DNA of 64,000 nt. Source: Cloacimonetes bacterium UBA5284. GTDB lineage: Bacteria > Cloacimonadota > Cloacimonadia > Cloacimonadales > Cloacimonadaceae. This document shows positions 26,879-36,378 of the stretch, piece after piece. The notes below the pieces were generated by a model. It did no database searches. It saw only the letters and a program-made list of their open reading frames with translations, and had not been told where the DNA came from. Both the position numbers and the translations under genes were made by a program. Numbering within the stretch: the first letter of the stretch is position 1; each line of letters opens with the position of its first letter. The stretch is from the NCBI GenBank assembly GCA_002410505.1, contig DHSO01000045.1:17036-81035 (forward strand). The letters are read 5' to 3'.

Positions 26879-27427
26879 TGAATCCTCCTGTTTGTTATCT
26901 GTATGTTATGCATGCATATGAATGCCGCTTAAAGCATAGAATTGCCCTTGCATAATTCATGCATGATCCACATAAAACATAATATAAGCCAATTCATAAG
27001 AAATCCCTAAAGAAATCTTATTATTCCAAGATAAAACATTAGTAATTCTCTAATCTGATTAGGGAATCATTAGGGAATGATTAGAGAATGATTAGCTGTG
27101 TTAGTGAAAACGAGATAATTAAAAATGAGGTGGAGAGTAAAAATGAGGAACTCCGTCGCAGCAAGCTAGATTATTTATGACAAAAATCTTGATATGAGAA
27201 TAACTATGCAATTGGGTGTTTGGACCAATATAGATTGTGAAAAACGAGGGGTGTCAGATGCCCTCAAACAATCTAAGAAACAATGAATTGGAACTACAGC
27301 AACAATTGGGACTCTACAGACATATACATTTTATAGATTAGCTGAAGGGTCAAGCGAAGTGACTAGAATAGAAAAGGGGAAACTGCAGAAGCTAAAGGCT
27401 TAGCTGTGCGGGCTGTCTATGGGTGGA
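26879..27427. other. Intergenic stretch with short tandem repeats
   Basis: About 550 bases without a supportable gene. It contains an 11-bp tandem repeat (listed separately) and AT-rich DNA; a weakly DNA-binding-like frame near 27340-27402 (..RLAEGS...RIEKGK..) has no start or ribosome-binding site and was not called. Confidence 0.5.
27045..27099. repeat. 11-bp tandem repeat with inverted flank
   Basis: Units TGATTAGGGAA, TCATTAGGGAA, TGATTAGAGAA and TGATTAGCTGT run from 27056 to 27099. Just before them TTCTCTAATC (27045-27054) is the reverse complement of GATTAGAGAA in unit 3, so a hairpin can form. Iteron-like in layout; no replication gene is near. Confidence 0.7.
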
Positions 27428-28702
27428 TTAATCCAGGTAATAAATGGCTTTGATAGGATCGATTCTGGCTGCTTTTATGGCGGGGAAAAGGCCAGAAATA
27501 AAACCGATCAAGAGGGAGAAAAAGATGCCCAGCATCACTCCCGCCCAAGGTAGATAAAGGGGAAACTTCAGAGCATTACCGATGACAGACAGTAGCATCC
27601 AGGCGATCAATATTCCTGTGATGGCGCCGATTAAAGACAACACAATGGCTTCAAAAATGAAATATAAGAATATGTCTTGCTCTGTGGCGCCGATGCTTTT
27701 GCGGATGCCGATTTCGGTCATGCGTTCTTGAATGGATATGAGCAGGGTGGAGAAAAGTCCGATCCCGCCTACGATCAGGGATATAGATGCTATCGCGGAT
27801 AGAGTGATATTCCATTTTTTCATCTGATTATCAATTTCAGTGGAGATATTCAGCATCATCGCACCGATATCCATAAAGGTGAAATTTGGGTACATGTTGT
27901 GGCGTGCTAGCAGGATCTGGCGTGCTTTGGCTTTCATCTTCTCGAAAGCTTTGGCATTGTGAGCCTGCAGATAGATCATGGGAACCTGCTTGCCGGTAAC
28001 GAAGCGGTATGAGCCATATTTCAAAGGCACATAAACAGCCTGCAATTCGCGATCTCGCTCCCAAGTGTTGAAGTTCATGCCGCCACTTCTGTTTAACTGG
28101 TCTGAGCCCAAAACCCCAATAATGCGAAAGCGGTGTTCGCCCAAAACGATTGTTTCACCCAAGACCTCTCGGTCTGGGTAGTACTTCTGGGCATATTTAT
28201 AGCCCAAGATCGCGACAGGAAGACCTTCTTGCGTTTCGACAGGACTAAAGAGGCGCCCCTGACTGAGAAGGTAGTTTTTACTGGTAAAAAAGTAATTCTC
28301 GGTCGCTTTCAAGGTGATGTAATTGTCTTCATTACCCATACGCTGCAGAGTGTTTGTTTCCACCATGCCGTATATTGCCTTGTAGTTCAGTTCGTTTTTT
28401 AATGTATAGTAGTCGTCCAGATCGACGGGATTCACATTTTGGGCAGCGCGCCGTTTAGTCTTTACGGCAGAGCGTTGATTTGCATTATTCACGCTTGCGG
28501 CACTTGGGGCAATAATCACAGAATAATTCCAGCCCATTCTCTCCATGTTTGTGTTGATCAGATCCTTCAGGGCATAAACACTGGAAAACATCGTGACCAC
28601 GGCTATAACACCTATCACAATACCAATGGTGGTGAGGAAGCTGCGCATCTTGTGCGAAGCAATGCTTACCATGGCGCTGCGGATTCCGTCACCGATGTGC
28701 AT
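27428..28702 (-). CDS. MacB/FtsX-type ABC transporter permease
   Basis: 424 residues. N-terminal membrane helix (SFLTTIGIVIGVIAVVTMF), a periplasmic MacB_PCD domain (~45-280), then FtsX-domain helices ending in SLLIGFISGLFPAIKAARIDPIKAIYYLD, the standard C-terminal end. EIGIRKSIGATEQDI is the family coupling motif. No ATPase or MFP gene is adjacent in the window, so partners lie elsewhere. It follows topA by only 3 bases on the same strand. Substrate unknown (lipoprotein, antibiotic or peptide export are options). Confidence 0.88.
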   Translation of the reverse strand: MHIGDGIRSAMVSIASHKMRSFLTTIGIVIGVIAVVTMFSSVYALKDLINTNMERMGWNYSVIIAPSAASVNNANQRSAVKTKRRAAQNVNPVDLDDYYTLKNELNYKAIYGMVETNTLQRMGNEDNYITLKATENYFFTSKNYLLSQGRLFSPVETQEGLPVAILGYKYAQKYYPDREVLGETIVLGEHRFRIIGVLGSDQLNRSGGMNFNTWERDRELQAVYVPLKYGSYRFVTGKQVPMIYLQAHNAKAFEKMKAKARQILLARHNMYPNFTFMDIGAMMLNISTEIDNQMKKWNITLSAIASISLIVGGIGLFSTLLISIQERMTEIGIRKSIGATEQDIFLYFIFEAIVLSLIGAITGILIAWMLLSVIGNALKFPLYLPWAGVMLGIFFSLLIGFISGLFPAIKAARIDPIKAIYYLD

Positions 28703-28705
28703 AAC

Positions 28706-30925
28706 TTAATCCAGGATATGCTTGCATTTGGGACACTGCAGATAATGCCCTTTGTCTTTGTTGTACTTTTCTTCCACGTAGCTGTTTCCGCAATTGGGAC
28801 AAATCTGAGGCACAGGTTTGAAGTTCGATATCCATTTGCAATCCGGGTATCGGGAGCAGGCATAAAAGGGGCTGCCCTTTTTGCTGCGGCGGGAAACAAC
28901 TTCTCCGCTTTTACATTCAGGGCAGGGGATGCCCAGAGTTTTGGGGCGGGAATACTTACATTTGGGATATGTGCTGCAAGCTATAAAAGCTCCATACTTA
29001 CCGGTGCGTTCTACCAGAGGATTGCCGCATTCGGGGCATTTTTCATCCAGAATAGTGGGTACCAGAATCTTGATATTGCCATCGGCATCACGGGTAAAGC
29101 TCTTGCTGTTCTTACACTTGGGATATTGGTCGCAAGAGAGGAATTCGCCGCTGCGAGAGCGCTTGATCACCATCTTGCCGATCTTGCACAGGTCGCACAC
29201 TATGCCGGTATCCTGGATCATAGCCTGCTTCTCCTTCTTTACATCCACTTTATTGATGAGAGCTTGCATATCCGTGTAATACTTCTCTACCAGGTTGTGC
29301 CAGACCACTTTGCCATATTCAACCTCATCCAGTTTGGCCTCCATGTCGGCAGTGAATTTTACATTGAACAGACTATCGAATTTATCGGTAAGGAATCCGT
29401 TTACGTCTTTACCCAAAGGAGTGGGCACAAAAGCCTTTTTCTCCATGTTTACATATTTGCGGTTGCGGATGGTGCTGATGATGCTGGCGTATGTGGATGG
29501 ACGACCTATGCCCTTTGCTTCCAGTTCCTTGATCAGAGATGCTTCGGTATAGCGCGAGGGTGGGCTGGTAAAGTGTTGAGATTGCCGCAAGGGGCTATGC
29601 ATTAGTGTATCGTTTTTGCCATAGTCCTTACTGATCTTTTCACCGAGGGGAATGTTTACATGGGGATAGCACTTCAGGAAACCTTCTTCACTGATCTGGT
29701 TCCCGGTAGCACCAAAGCCGGCATCGCCAACGCTGATCGTGGCGGAAGTGGCCAGTATCTTTGCACTCTTCATCTGGGTGGCTACAAAACGTTGCCAGAT
29801 AAGAGTGTATAGCTTCAATTGTTCTTTACTGAGATGAGCTTGCAGGCTTTCAGGGGTCTTGCCCGGATCGGTGGGGCGGATGGCTTCGTGAGCGTCCTGA
29901 GCGCCCTGTTTGCTTTTGTACACTCTGGTTCCACTGTGCAACATATCTGCGCCAAAACGCTGCGAAATGAGCTCTTTGCAGGCGGCAATAGCTTCGTCTG
30001 ATATGCGGGTACTGTCGGTACGCATATAGGTGATCAAACCGCTGCTGTCACCACCGGTATCGATGCCCTCATACAGCTGTTGGGCTATGCTCATAGTCCG
30101 CTGAGCTTGAAAGGAAAGGATTTTGGAGGCTTCTTGTTGCAAGGTACTGGTGATAAAAGGGGGCGGAGGCTCTACGTTGCGGGTTTTTCGGGTGATAGAT
30201 TCCAGCACAGCTTCCCGGTTTTTCAGGCCGGTGGCGATGCTTTCGGCTTCTTCGCTTTTTGCCACTGTTATCTTCTTGCCATTCATTTTTTCCAAAGAAG
30301 CTTTAAACTTGGGTAACTCGTCTCGCCAGAAATCGGCTTCGATCTTCCAGAATTCTTTGGGCTCAAAGGCGCTAATCTCGGCTTCTCGTTCGCAGATAAT
30401 GCGCAGAGCTACAGATTGCACTCTACCGGCGGAGAGGTCTTTGGCAATCACTTTCCACAAAAGCGGGGAGATGCTGTAGCCCACTACTCGATCCAGTACG
30501 CGGCGCGCTTGCTGAGCGTCCACTTTGGCTATATCGATGCTTCCGGGTTTGGATATGGCCGTGGCGATCGCTTTGGAAGTTATCTCGTTGAAAACTATGC
30601 GATACAGCTCTTTACCCTTACTTTCTTTATCCAAAACCTTACTTAGATGCCAGGCAATTGCTTCTCCTTCACGGTCATGGTCGCTGGCCAGGTAGATAGC
30701 GTCAGCTTTTTCTGCAGCTTCTTTCAGCTCTTTGATTACCTTGCTTTTCTTTTTATCTATCACATAGGTAGGTTGAAAGTCTTTGTTCACATCCACGCCC
30801 AGATCATGGGCTGGAAGATCCCTGATGTGCCCCATCGAGGCCTTAACGGTGTATTGATTCTTCAGAAACTTACTGATAGTATGTGCCTTGGCGGGAGATT
30901 CCACTATAATCAGATTCTTTGCCAT
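28706..30925 (-). CDS. topA: DNA topoisomerase I
   Basis: Type IA topoisomerase relaxing negative supercoils, 739 aa. TOPRIM at the N-terminus (IVESPAKAHTI, DHDREGEAIAWHL), catalytic Tyr in ITYMRTDSTRIS and CAP-domain motifs (RPSTYASIISTI). Four C-terminal zinc ribbons begin with CDLCKIGKM, CPECGNPL, CPECKSGEV and CPNCGNSY. ATG at 30925 directly abuts the secA stop; its stop is 3 bases from the MacB-like gene, so secA-topA-permease is a likely operon. Confidence 0.96.
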   Translation of the reverse strand: MAKNLIIVESPAKAHTISKFLKNQYTVKASMGHIRDLPAHDLGVDVNKDFQPTYVIDKKKSKVIKELKEAAEKADAIYLASDHDREGEAIAWHLSKVLDKESKGKELYRIVFNEITSKAIATAISKPGSIDIAKVDAQQARRVLDRVVGYSISPLLWKVIAKDLSAGRVQSVALRIICEREAEISAFEPKEFWKIEADFWRDELPKFKASLEKMNGKKITVAKSEEAESIATGLKNREAVLESITRKTRNVEPPPPFITSTLQQEASKILSFQAQRTMSIAQQLYEGIDTGGDSSGLITYMRTDSTRISDEAIAACKELISQRFGADMLHSGTRVYKSKQGAQDAHEAIRPTDPGKTPESLQAHLSKEQLKLYTLIWQRFVATQMKSAKILATSATISVGDAGFGATGNQISEEGFLKCYPHVNIPLGEKISKDYGKNDTLMHSPLRQSQHFTSPPSRYTEASLIKELEAKGIGRPSTYASIISTIRNRKYVNMEKKAFVPTPLGKDVNGFLTDKFDSLFNVKFTADMEAKLDEVEYGKVVWHNLVEKYYTDMQALINKVDVKKEKQAMIQDTGIVCDLCKIGKMVIKRSRSGEFLSCDQYPKCKNSKSFTRDADGNIKILVPTILDEKCPECGNPLVERTGKYGAFIACSTYPKCKYSRPKTLGIPCPECKSGEVVSRRSKKGSPFYACSRYPDCKWISNFKPVPQICPNCGNSYVEEKYNKDKGHYLQCPKCKHILD

Positions 30926-33900
30926 TTAGTTTTCCTCATTCTCGTGTATGCCACAGCATTTTTTGTATTTCTTACCGCTGCCACAGGGACAGGGGTCATT
31001 TCGCCCCACTTTGGGAGCTACTTGCACCGGGCGTGTTTTCAATTCCCCCCCACCAAATTCCGGAGGGGGAGTGGCGGAGGTTTGATATTCCTGTTCCCGG
31101 TTGTTTATAAAACTGTTCACGGCCTCATGGGTCATGTTTGTGCCTTTCAGCATGTCCTGCATATCCTGCATCTGTTCTCGGGTAAGCAGATAGGTGGTGT
31201 ACACACGTTTGGTCACGTTTTCCTGGATGCGGGAAATGAGGCCCTCAAAAAGTCCAAAACTCTCTTTCTTATACTCGATCAAGGGGTCTTTATTGGCGTA
31301 TGATCTGAGGTAAACCCCTTCTTTGAGAAGATCCATCTCGTGCAGGTGATCTCGCCATTCGTTGTCCACTACTTCCAATAGTGAGCGGCGTTCGATGTCT
31401 CGCATTATTTCTTCACCAAATTGCTGTTCTCTGCGTCGATAGGCTTCATCAGCAATCTCGTAGAGTGTGTTCAGCAGCAGATCGCGGTTCAAGTGATCGC
31501 TATTCAGATCTTCTTCCCGGATGTTTATGTTCAACACTTTGAAATAGATGCAAAGGCGTTCCAGTTCCCATTCTTCCGGGTATTGGGACACAGCGCACAC
31601 CTCGTCCACAGCTCGTTGAATGCTTTCATAAACCATTTCCATGATCTCAGGCTTCAGATTGTAACCCTTCAATACGCTGCGGCGGTAACTGTAGATTACT
31701 TCGCGCTGTTGATTCATTACTTCGTCATATTTTATCAGGTTCTTACGAATCTCAAAGTTGTGCTCTTCCACTCGTGTTTGGGCCTTTTCCACGGCTTTGG
31801 TCATCATCGGATGCCGAATGGCCTCGCCTTGTTTTAGCCCAATCTTTTGCATGAGAGGAGCCATACGGTCGCTGCCAAAAAGGCGCATCAGATCGTCTTC
31901 CAGAGAAAGATAGAATCTGGATGTACCCGGATCTCCCTGACGCCCGGCCCTTCCACGCAACTGGCGGTCTATTCTGCGGCTTTCATGGCGTTCGCTGCCG
32001 ATTACATGCAGACCATCCAGAGGCAGGCCGTAGGGATGCTCTTCAGTGCGGGCTTTTGTGAGATCACGATAGTTTTCCACACTTTGTCTTACCACGCCCT
32101 CGCCCAATTTGATGTCTGTGCCACGTCCCGCCATGTTTGTGGCGATGGTTACGGCTCCGGGATTGCCCGCGTTTGAGATAATCTCTGCTTCTCGTTGATG
32201 TTGGCGTGCGTTCAGCACATTGTGGGCGATTCCGTGGCGGCGCAACAAGCGGGATAGGATTTCAGACACTTCCACGCTTACAGTGCCCACCAATACCGGT
32301 TTTCTTTGCTTGTGCCAATAGATTATCTCATCGATGATGGCTTGGTACTTTTCGTTTTTGCTAAGGTATATTTCGTCGTCGTGATCAATGCGGGTAATAG
32401 GCACATTTGTAGGGATTGCCACCACCGGAAGCTTGTATATTTCCATGAATTCGGATTCTTCTGTAACCGCAGTACCGGTCATCCCGGCAAGCTTTTCAAA
32501 CATGCGAAAATAGTTTTGCAAGGTGATAGTGGCAAAGGTTTGAGTTCCAGCTTCGATGGCAACGTTTTCTTTGGCTTCCAGAGCTTGATGCAAACCGTCC
32601 GAGAAACGGCGGCCGGGCATTTGACGCCCGGTAAATTCATCAACAATGATCACTTTGTTGTCGATCACCACATATTCCTGGTTGTTTTCAAACAGGGTAA
32701 AGGCTTTTAACAATTGGCTTATATTGTGCAGCTTTTCGCTTTTATCCATGAATTGGCCGGTTGCGATTTCGCGTTCTTTGGCTTTGGCTGCTTCCGAGAG
32801 CCCTTCTTTGGCTTCGATTTCACCCAGGATGTCGTCCAGAGTGCGAACCACAAACAAATCGGCCTCTTTGCGGCTGAGCATGTCACGGCCTTTTTCGCAA
32901 AGGTCAACGCTGTTCTGGCGTTCTTCCACCACATAGAACAGCATATCATCGAGTTCATGCAACTTTTTATCTCGTAGATAGATGCCTTCAGTATCCTGCA
33001 CCAGACGTTTTAGGGATGCGTCCTGCATCAGCTTTTGAAAAGCTTTGTTCTTTGGTGCACCCCGCCTTACCAATAGTAGATTGCGAGCCAATCGGCTGTC
33101 GGAAGCATTCGGATTGTCCTCGTTCAAGTCTTCACGAATTTCGCTGAGAAAGCGGGTTATCAAGCTGCTTTGAGCTTGCACTACGGCAGAAATGCCCGGG
33201 CGCAGTTCGTGATAGAAATTCTTGTCCTGAGCTATGGGGCCACTGATAATCAGAGGGGTTCTGGCTTCGTCTATCAAGATGCTGTCTACTTCGTCCACGA
33301 TGGAGAAGTAGAAATCTCTCTGTACCAATTGCTTCGGGCTTACTGCCATGTTGTCCCGCAGATAGTCAAAGCCAAATTCGCTGTTCATGCCGTAGGTAAC
33401 ATCAGCGGCGTAGGCTTCGCGACGGGACTGGTGGTCCATGCCGGTTGTGATGCAGCCAACTGTGAGACCGTGGAATTCGAATATGGGACTCATCCATTCC
33501 GAGTCACGGCTGGCGAGGTAGTCGTTCACGGTTACCAAATGAGCGCCCCGGCCCAAAAGTGCGTTCAGGAATAGCGGTAGAGTGGCAACGAGGGTTTTGC
33601 CTTCTCCGGTGGCCATCTCAGCGATTTTCCCGTCGTGCAATACCATTCCACCGATCAATTGAACATCGAAGGGCACCATATTCCAGCGCACGGGATTGCC
33701 TTTTACCATGAATTCCCGACCCAGCAATCTGCGACAGGTATCCTTCACGATGGCGAATACTTCAGGCAGATAATCGTCCAGCGTGGACTTGTTCAATTCT
33801 TTCAGTCTTTGCTTTTGGCTGTCGATTTGATTGTCTATACTACTACGATCAGCGTCTTCGGTGGCTTCGCGAAAAGCAAGCTGCAAATCTTCCAATTCGC

Positions 33901-34087
33901 GGCGGGTGGGGGCCAGGATGTCTTTTATCTCGGTTTTGATCTCAGCGACGCGGCTGATCAATTGCTCATCTTCATATTGCGCCAGGCCTTTGTAGATTTC
34001 GTTTATCTCTGTCACCAGCGGTTCGTAACGCTTGAGATCCAGACTTGATTTATCTCCGAATAGTTTCCTAAGAATCTTCTCGAGCAT
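30926..34087 (-). CDS. secA: SecA protein translocase ATPase
   Basis: Motor that pushes preproteins through SecYEG. 1053 residues, longer than E. coli SecA (901). Walker A ATGEGKTLVATLP, Walker B VDEVDSILIDEAR, then helicase motifs TNMAGRGTDIKL and HVIGSERHESRRIDRQLRGRAGRQGDPG. The last residues are the zinc SEC-C motif CPCGSGKKYKKCCG. Extra length resides around residues 270-430, like in SecA of the Bacteroidota and relatives. A possible promoter is at 34185-34157. Confidence 0.97.
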   Translation of the reverse strand: MLEKILRKLFGDKSSLDLKRYEPLVTEINEIYKGLAQYEDEQLISRVAEIKTEIKDILAPTRRELEDLQLAFREATEDADRSSIDNQIDSQKQRLKELNKSTLDDYLPEVFAIVKDTCRRLLGREFMVKGNPVRWNMVPFDVQLIGGMVLHDGKIAEMATGEGKTLVATLPLFLNALLGRGAHLVTVNDYLASRDSEWMSPIFEFHGLTVGCITTGMDHQSRREAYAADVTYGMNSEFGFDYLRDNMAVSPKQLVQRDFYFSIVDEVDSILIDEARTPLIISGPIAQDKNFYHELRPGISAVVQAQSSLITRFLSEIREDLNEDNPNASDSRLARNLLLVRRGAPKNKAFQKLMQDASLKRLVQDTEGIYLRDKKLHELDDMLFYVVEERQNSVDLCEKGRDMLSRKEADLFVVRTLDDILGEIEAKEGLSEAAKAKEREIATGQFMDKSEKLHNISQLLKAFTLFENNQEYVVIDNKVIIVDEFTGRQMPGRRFSDGLHQALEAKENVAIEAGTQTFATITLQNYFRMFEKLAGMTGTAVTEESEFMEIYKLPVVAIPTNVPITRIDHDDEIYLSKNEKYQAIIDEIIYWHKQRKPVLVGTVSVEVSEILSRLLRRHGIAHNVLNARQHQREAEIISNAGNPGAVTIATNMAGRGTDIKLGEGVVRQSVENYRDLTKARTEEHPYGLPLDGLHVIGSERHESRRIDRQLRGRAGRQGDPGTSRFYLSLEDDLMRLFGSDRMAPLMQKIGLKQGEAIRHPMMTKAVEKAQTRVEEHNFEIRKNLIKYDEVMNQQREVIYSYRRSVLKGYNLKPEIMEMVYESIQRAVDEVCAVSQYPEEWELERLCIYFKVLNINIREEDLNSDHLNRDLLLNTLYEIADEAYRRREQQFGEEIMRDIERRSLLEVVDNEWRDHLHEMDLLKEGVYLRSYANKDPLIEYKKESFGLFEGLISRIQENVTKRVYTTYLLTREQMQDMQDMLKGTNMTHEAVNSFINNREQEYQTSATPPPEFGGGELKTRPVQVAPKVGRNDPCPCGSGKKYKKCCGIHENEEN

Positions 34088-34156
34088 GCTTCTTCCTTTA
34101 TGATGGTCCGTATTGGGAACAGGGTCTATATCCGGACTTCAATTTACCCTGACTGT

Positions 34157-34185
34157 CATAAAATATGATGGGCCTATTGTGTCAA
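34157..34185 (-). promoter_or_regulatory. Possible secA promoter
   Basis: TTGACA (34185-34180) with 17 bases to TTTATG (34162-34157), about 70 bases before the secA start. The -35 is perfect, the -10 weak. Confidence 0.35.
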
Positions 34186-34276
34186 TTATTTTAGTGTGGC
34201 CGGCAGATGACTCCTTATATCAAGGACTTGGCTCTTCCATGGGCAAAGACGAAAGACAATAGCGAAGCCGGGTGTC

Positions 34277-35290
34277 TCAGAGCCGGAGTTTTTGAACTAT
34301 TCCTTCACCGCAATTTCGGCAGATCTCATATTTTGCTCGATTCTGCAAGATCTGGCGGCGGATCCGGTTCATTGCAGGCCCTTGCCACAGCGCGGCGAAG
34401 CTATTCTCGGAGATGTTGCCGATTCTGAAGCTCAGATCTTTATCGTAACAGCAGATGCTTAGCTCTCCATCCCAATTGATGACGGGCTGAGTCCAAAGGC
34501 GGCGACAGCGGTTTAGTAAGCGGGTTTTCAGCTCAAAATGCTTTTCTTCCGCCATGTATCTGCTCAAATGGTGGTCGGTGGGCAAAAAGTGCAGATCGTC
34601 CCGAGTATATATCTGCACGGTCTTAAAATCCAGCTTGTCCACCCCAATATCCTTTGCCATGCGTTTCACTTGCTCGATCTCATGCTCGTTTTGTCGCATT
34701 ATGATGAATTGCCATACTATGAGTGGCTTGGACTTGCTGAAGTCCCGCTTCGCTTTCACAAGTGATTTCATGTTTTCTAAGACCAGATTGTAGTTACCAT
34801 TCACACGATATTGATTGTATGTAGCCTCAGATACTCCGTCCATTGAGATGATAATCTTGTTTAGTCCGCTTTGTACTATCGCCTCGCAGTCGAGTTCCAG
34901 GCTGGCATTGGTGGATGTCATGGTGTAGAGATCTTTATTTGAAGCATAGCGGATCATATCGATAAAAGCCGGATTCAGAAAGGGCTCGCCTTGATTCCAC
35001 AGTATCAGCATCCCCACTTTTCGATATATCTCGTCTACAATGGTGCAAAAAAGTTCGTAAGACATTGCTCCCCGCGCGCGTTTGAGGCTGTTATTGCCGC
35101 TGGGGCAGAGGGGGCAATGCAGATTACAGATATTCGTAGGTTCGATCATCACAGCGGGAGGATAGTTGTTTATGATCACTCTTCGGCGTAGCAATGAACG
35201 GCGATAATCCAGCCACACGGCAGCCGCGTTGCCGGCTCGCAGGTATTTGGAAAAAGCCAGGGCAATATCTTTGTTTTGAAACAAGCTCAT
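34277..35290 (-). CDS. Radical SAM/SPASM-domain protein
   Basis: 337 residues. The radical SAM cluster motif is CNLHCPLC (Cys55, Cys59, Cys62) after MIEPTNI. The C-terminal SPASM region has CRRLWTQPVINWDGELSICCYDKD and a final CRNC, so one or two auxiliary [4Fe-4S] clusters are likely. SPASM enzymes modify peptides or sugars; the substrate is not visible here. Start at ATG 35290 (TGATG overlap with lptG stop); in-frame codons to 35353 belong to lptG overlap. Last gene of a coupled six-gene string. Confidence 0.85.
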   Translation of the reverse strand: MSLFQNKDIALAFSKYLRAGNAAAVWLDYRRSLLRRRVIINNYPPAVMIEPTNICNLHCPLCPSGNNSLKRARGAMSYELFCTIVDEIYRKVGMLILWNQGEPFLNPAFIDMIRYASNKDLYTMTSTNASLELDCEAIVQSGLNKIIISMDGVSEATYNQYRVNGNYNLVLENMKSLVKAKRDFSKSKPLIVWQFIIMRQNEHEIEQVKRMAKDIGVDKLDFKTVQIYTRDDLHFLPTDHHLSRYMAEEKHFELKTRLLNRCRRLWTQPVINWDGELSICCYDKDLSFRIGNISENSFAALWQGPAMNRIRRQILQNRAKYEICRNCGEGIVQKLRL

Positions 35291-36378
35291 CAGATCTCGG
35301 CTTTGTGTAGAAACACGAAGCCCAGCAGGCTGAAAAAGAGGTTTGGTGCCCAAGCTGCCCAGACAGGGGGAATCACGCTATTGTATCCCAGACTCTGGCT
35401 TACTTGAACCACGACCAAATAGGCAAAACATACCAGTAGCCCCAGCATGAAGACCCAGCCCCTGCCTTTGCTGCGGACATTGGATGTGGCTATGGGGAGG
35501 AAGAAAAAGATCACGATGAGATTTGTGAGGGGGAAGGCCAGCTTCATATGAAGATCCACGATTTCGCGGCTGGCATCTTCGCCCATTTTTTGTAATCTGC
35601 CTATGTAGTCCCACAATTCCAGAAAGTTCAGCGATAAAGTTTTCTTTGTGATGCGGATAAAGTCTTGCGGTTCAACGTTCAAGATAGGCATGGTAGTGCT
35701 GGAGTAATATTTCGAATAGACCTGCCTGCCGCCGGAGAAACGCCGTACATCGCACTCAAACAGTTCCCATTCTTCACCGTTCCACAGGGCACTAGAAGCG
35801 CTCACTTTTTCGATGATCTCGGAGTTTTCGAAGTCCACTCTGGTCATGTCTATTATTCTCAGTGTGTTTTTATATCCGTCGAAGAAGCCAAAGTAATAGA
35901 AGTCGTTTTTGTCTCCCCGATAATGGACGCGGGCTTTCAACATCTGATCGTCGGGTTGTTCTCCCTTGATTTTCACGTTGTAAACGATGCTGCGCTGAGA
36001 TTCGGCATAGGGCAAAAGATACTCACCCATCGTGGCTATTGCCAGAGAGATAATCAGACCGATGCCAAACAGAGGGAGCATCGCGCGTTTGATGCTGATT
36101 CCCGCAGCACGGATGGCCACAGATTCATTGTGCTTTGCTAGAGCGTTCATCATGAACAAGCCGGTCAGGAGCACAGTAACCGGAGATGTAAGCACGATCA
36201 GATAGGGCAGGCGCAAGAGGTAGTATATGATGGCGAGATCAAAGGTAGCTCCGGCCTTCAATAAACGGGGGAGATTGTCCACCACGTCGATCACGATAAA
36301 AACCACCGCAAAGCTGAAGAATATTATGAAGTATGTGCGTAGAAATTCACGCAGGATATAGCGGTCCAGTTTACGCAT
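35290..36378 (-). CDS. lptG: LptF/LptG-family LPS export permease (LptG position)
   Basis: YjgP/YjgQ family protein of 362 aa: one of the two permeases of the LptB2FG transporter that drives lipopolysaccharide from inner membrane to the Lpt bridge. N-terminal MRKLDRYILREFLRTYF with first helix, followed by two further helices, a periplasmic beta-jellyroll (~120-260) and three C-terminal helices ending LGFVFLHKAEI. Adjacent to a second family member just upstream with a 1-base overlap (ATG 36378). Assignment to LptG versus LptF is by order and size only. Confidence 0.88.
   Translation of the reverse strand: MRKLDRYILREFLRTYFIIFFSFAVVFIVIDVVDNLPRLLKAGATFDLAIIYYLLRLPYLIVLTSPVTVLLTGLFMMNALAKHNESVAIRAAGISIKRAMLPLFGIGLIISLAIATMGEYLLPYAESQRSIVYNVKIKGEQPDDQMLKARVHYRGDKNDFYYFGFFDGYKNTLRIIDMTRVDFENSEIIEKVSASSALWNGEEWELFECDVRRFSGGRQVYSKYYSSTTMPILNVEPQDFIRITKKTLSLNFLELWDYIGRLQKMGEDASREIVDLHMKLAFPLTNLIVIFFFLPIATSNVRSKGRGWVFMLGLLVCFAYLVVVQVSQSLGYNSVIPPVWAAWAPNLFFSLLGFVFLHKAEI

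Noticed and set aside
27257..27402. Helix-turn-helix-like frame (..RLAEGS..RIEKGK..).
   Set aside because: Short, no start or ribosome-binding site, weak similarity.
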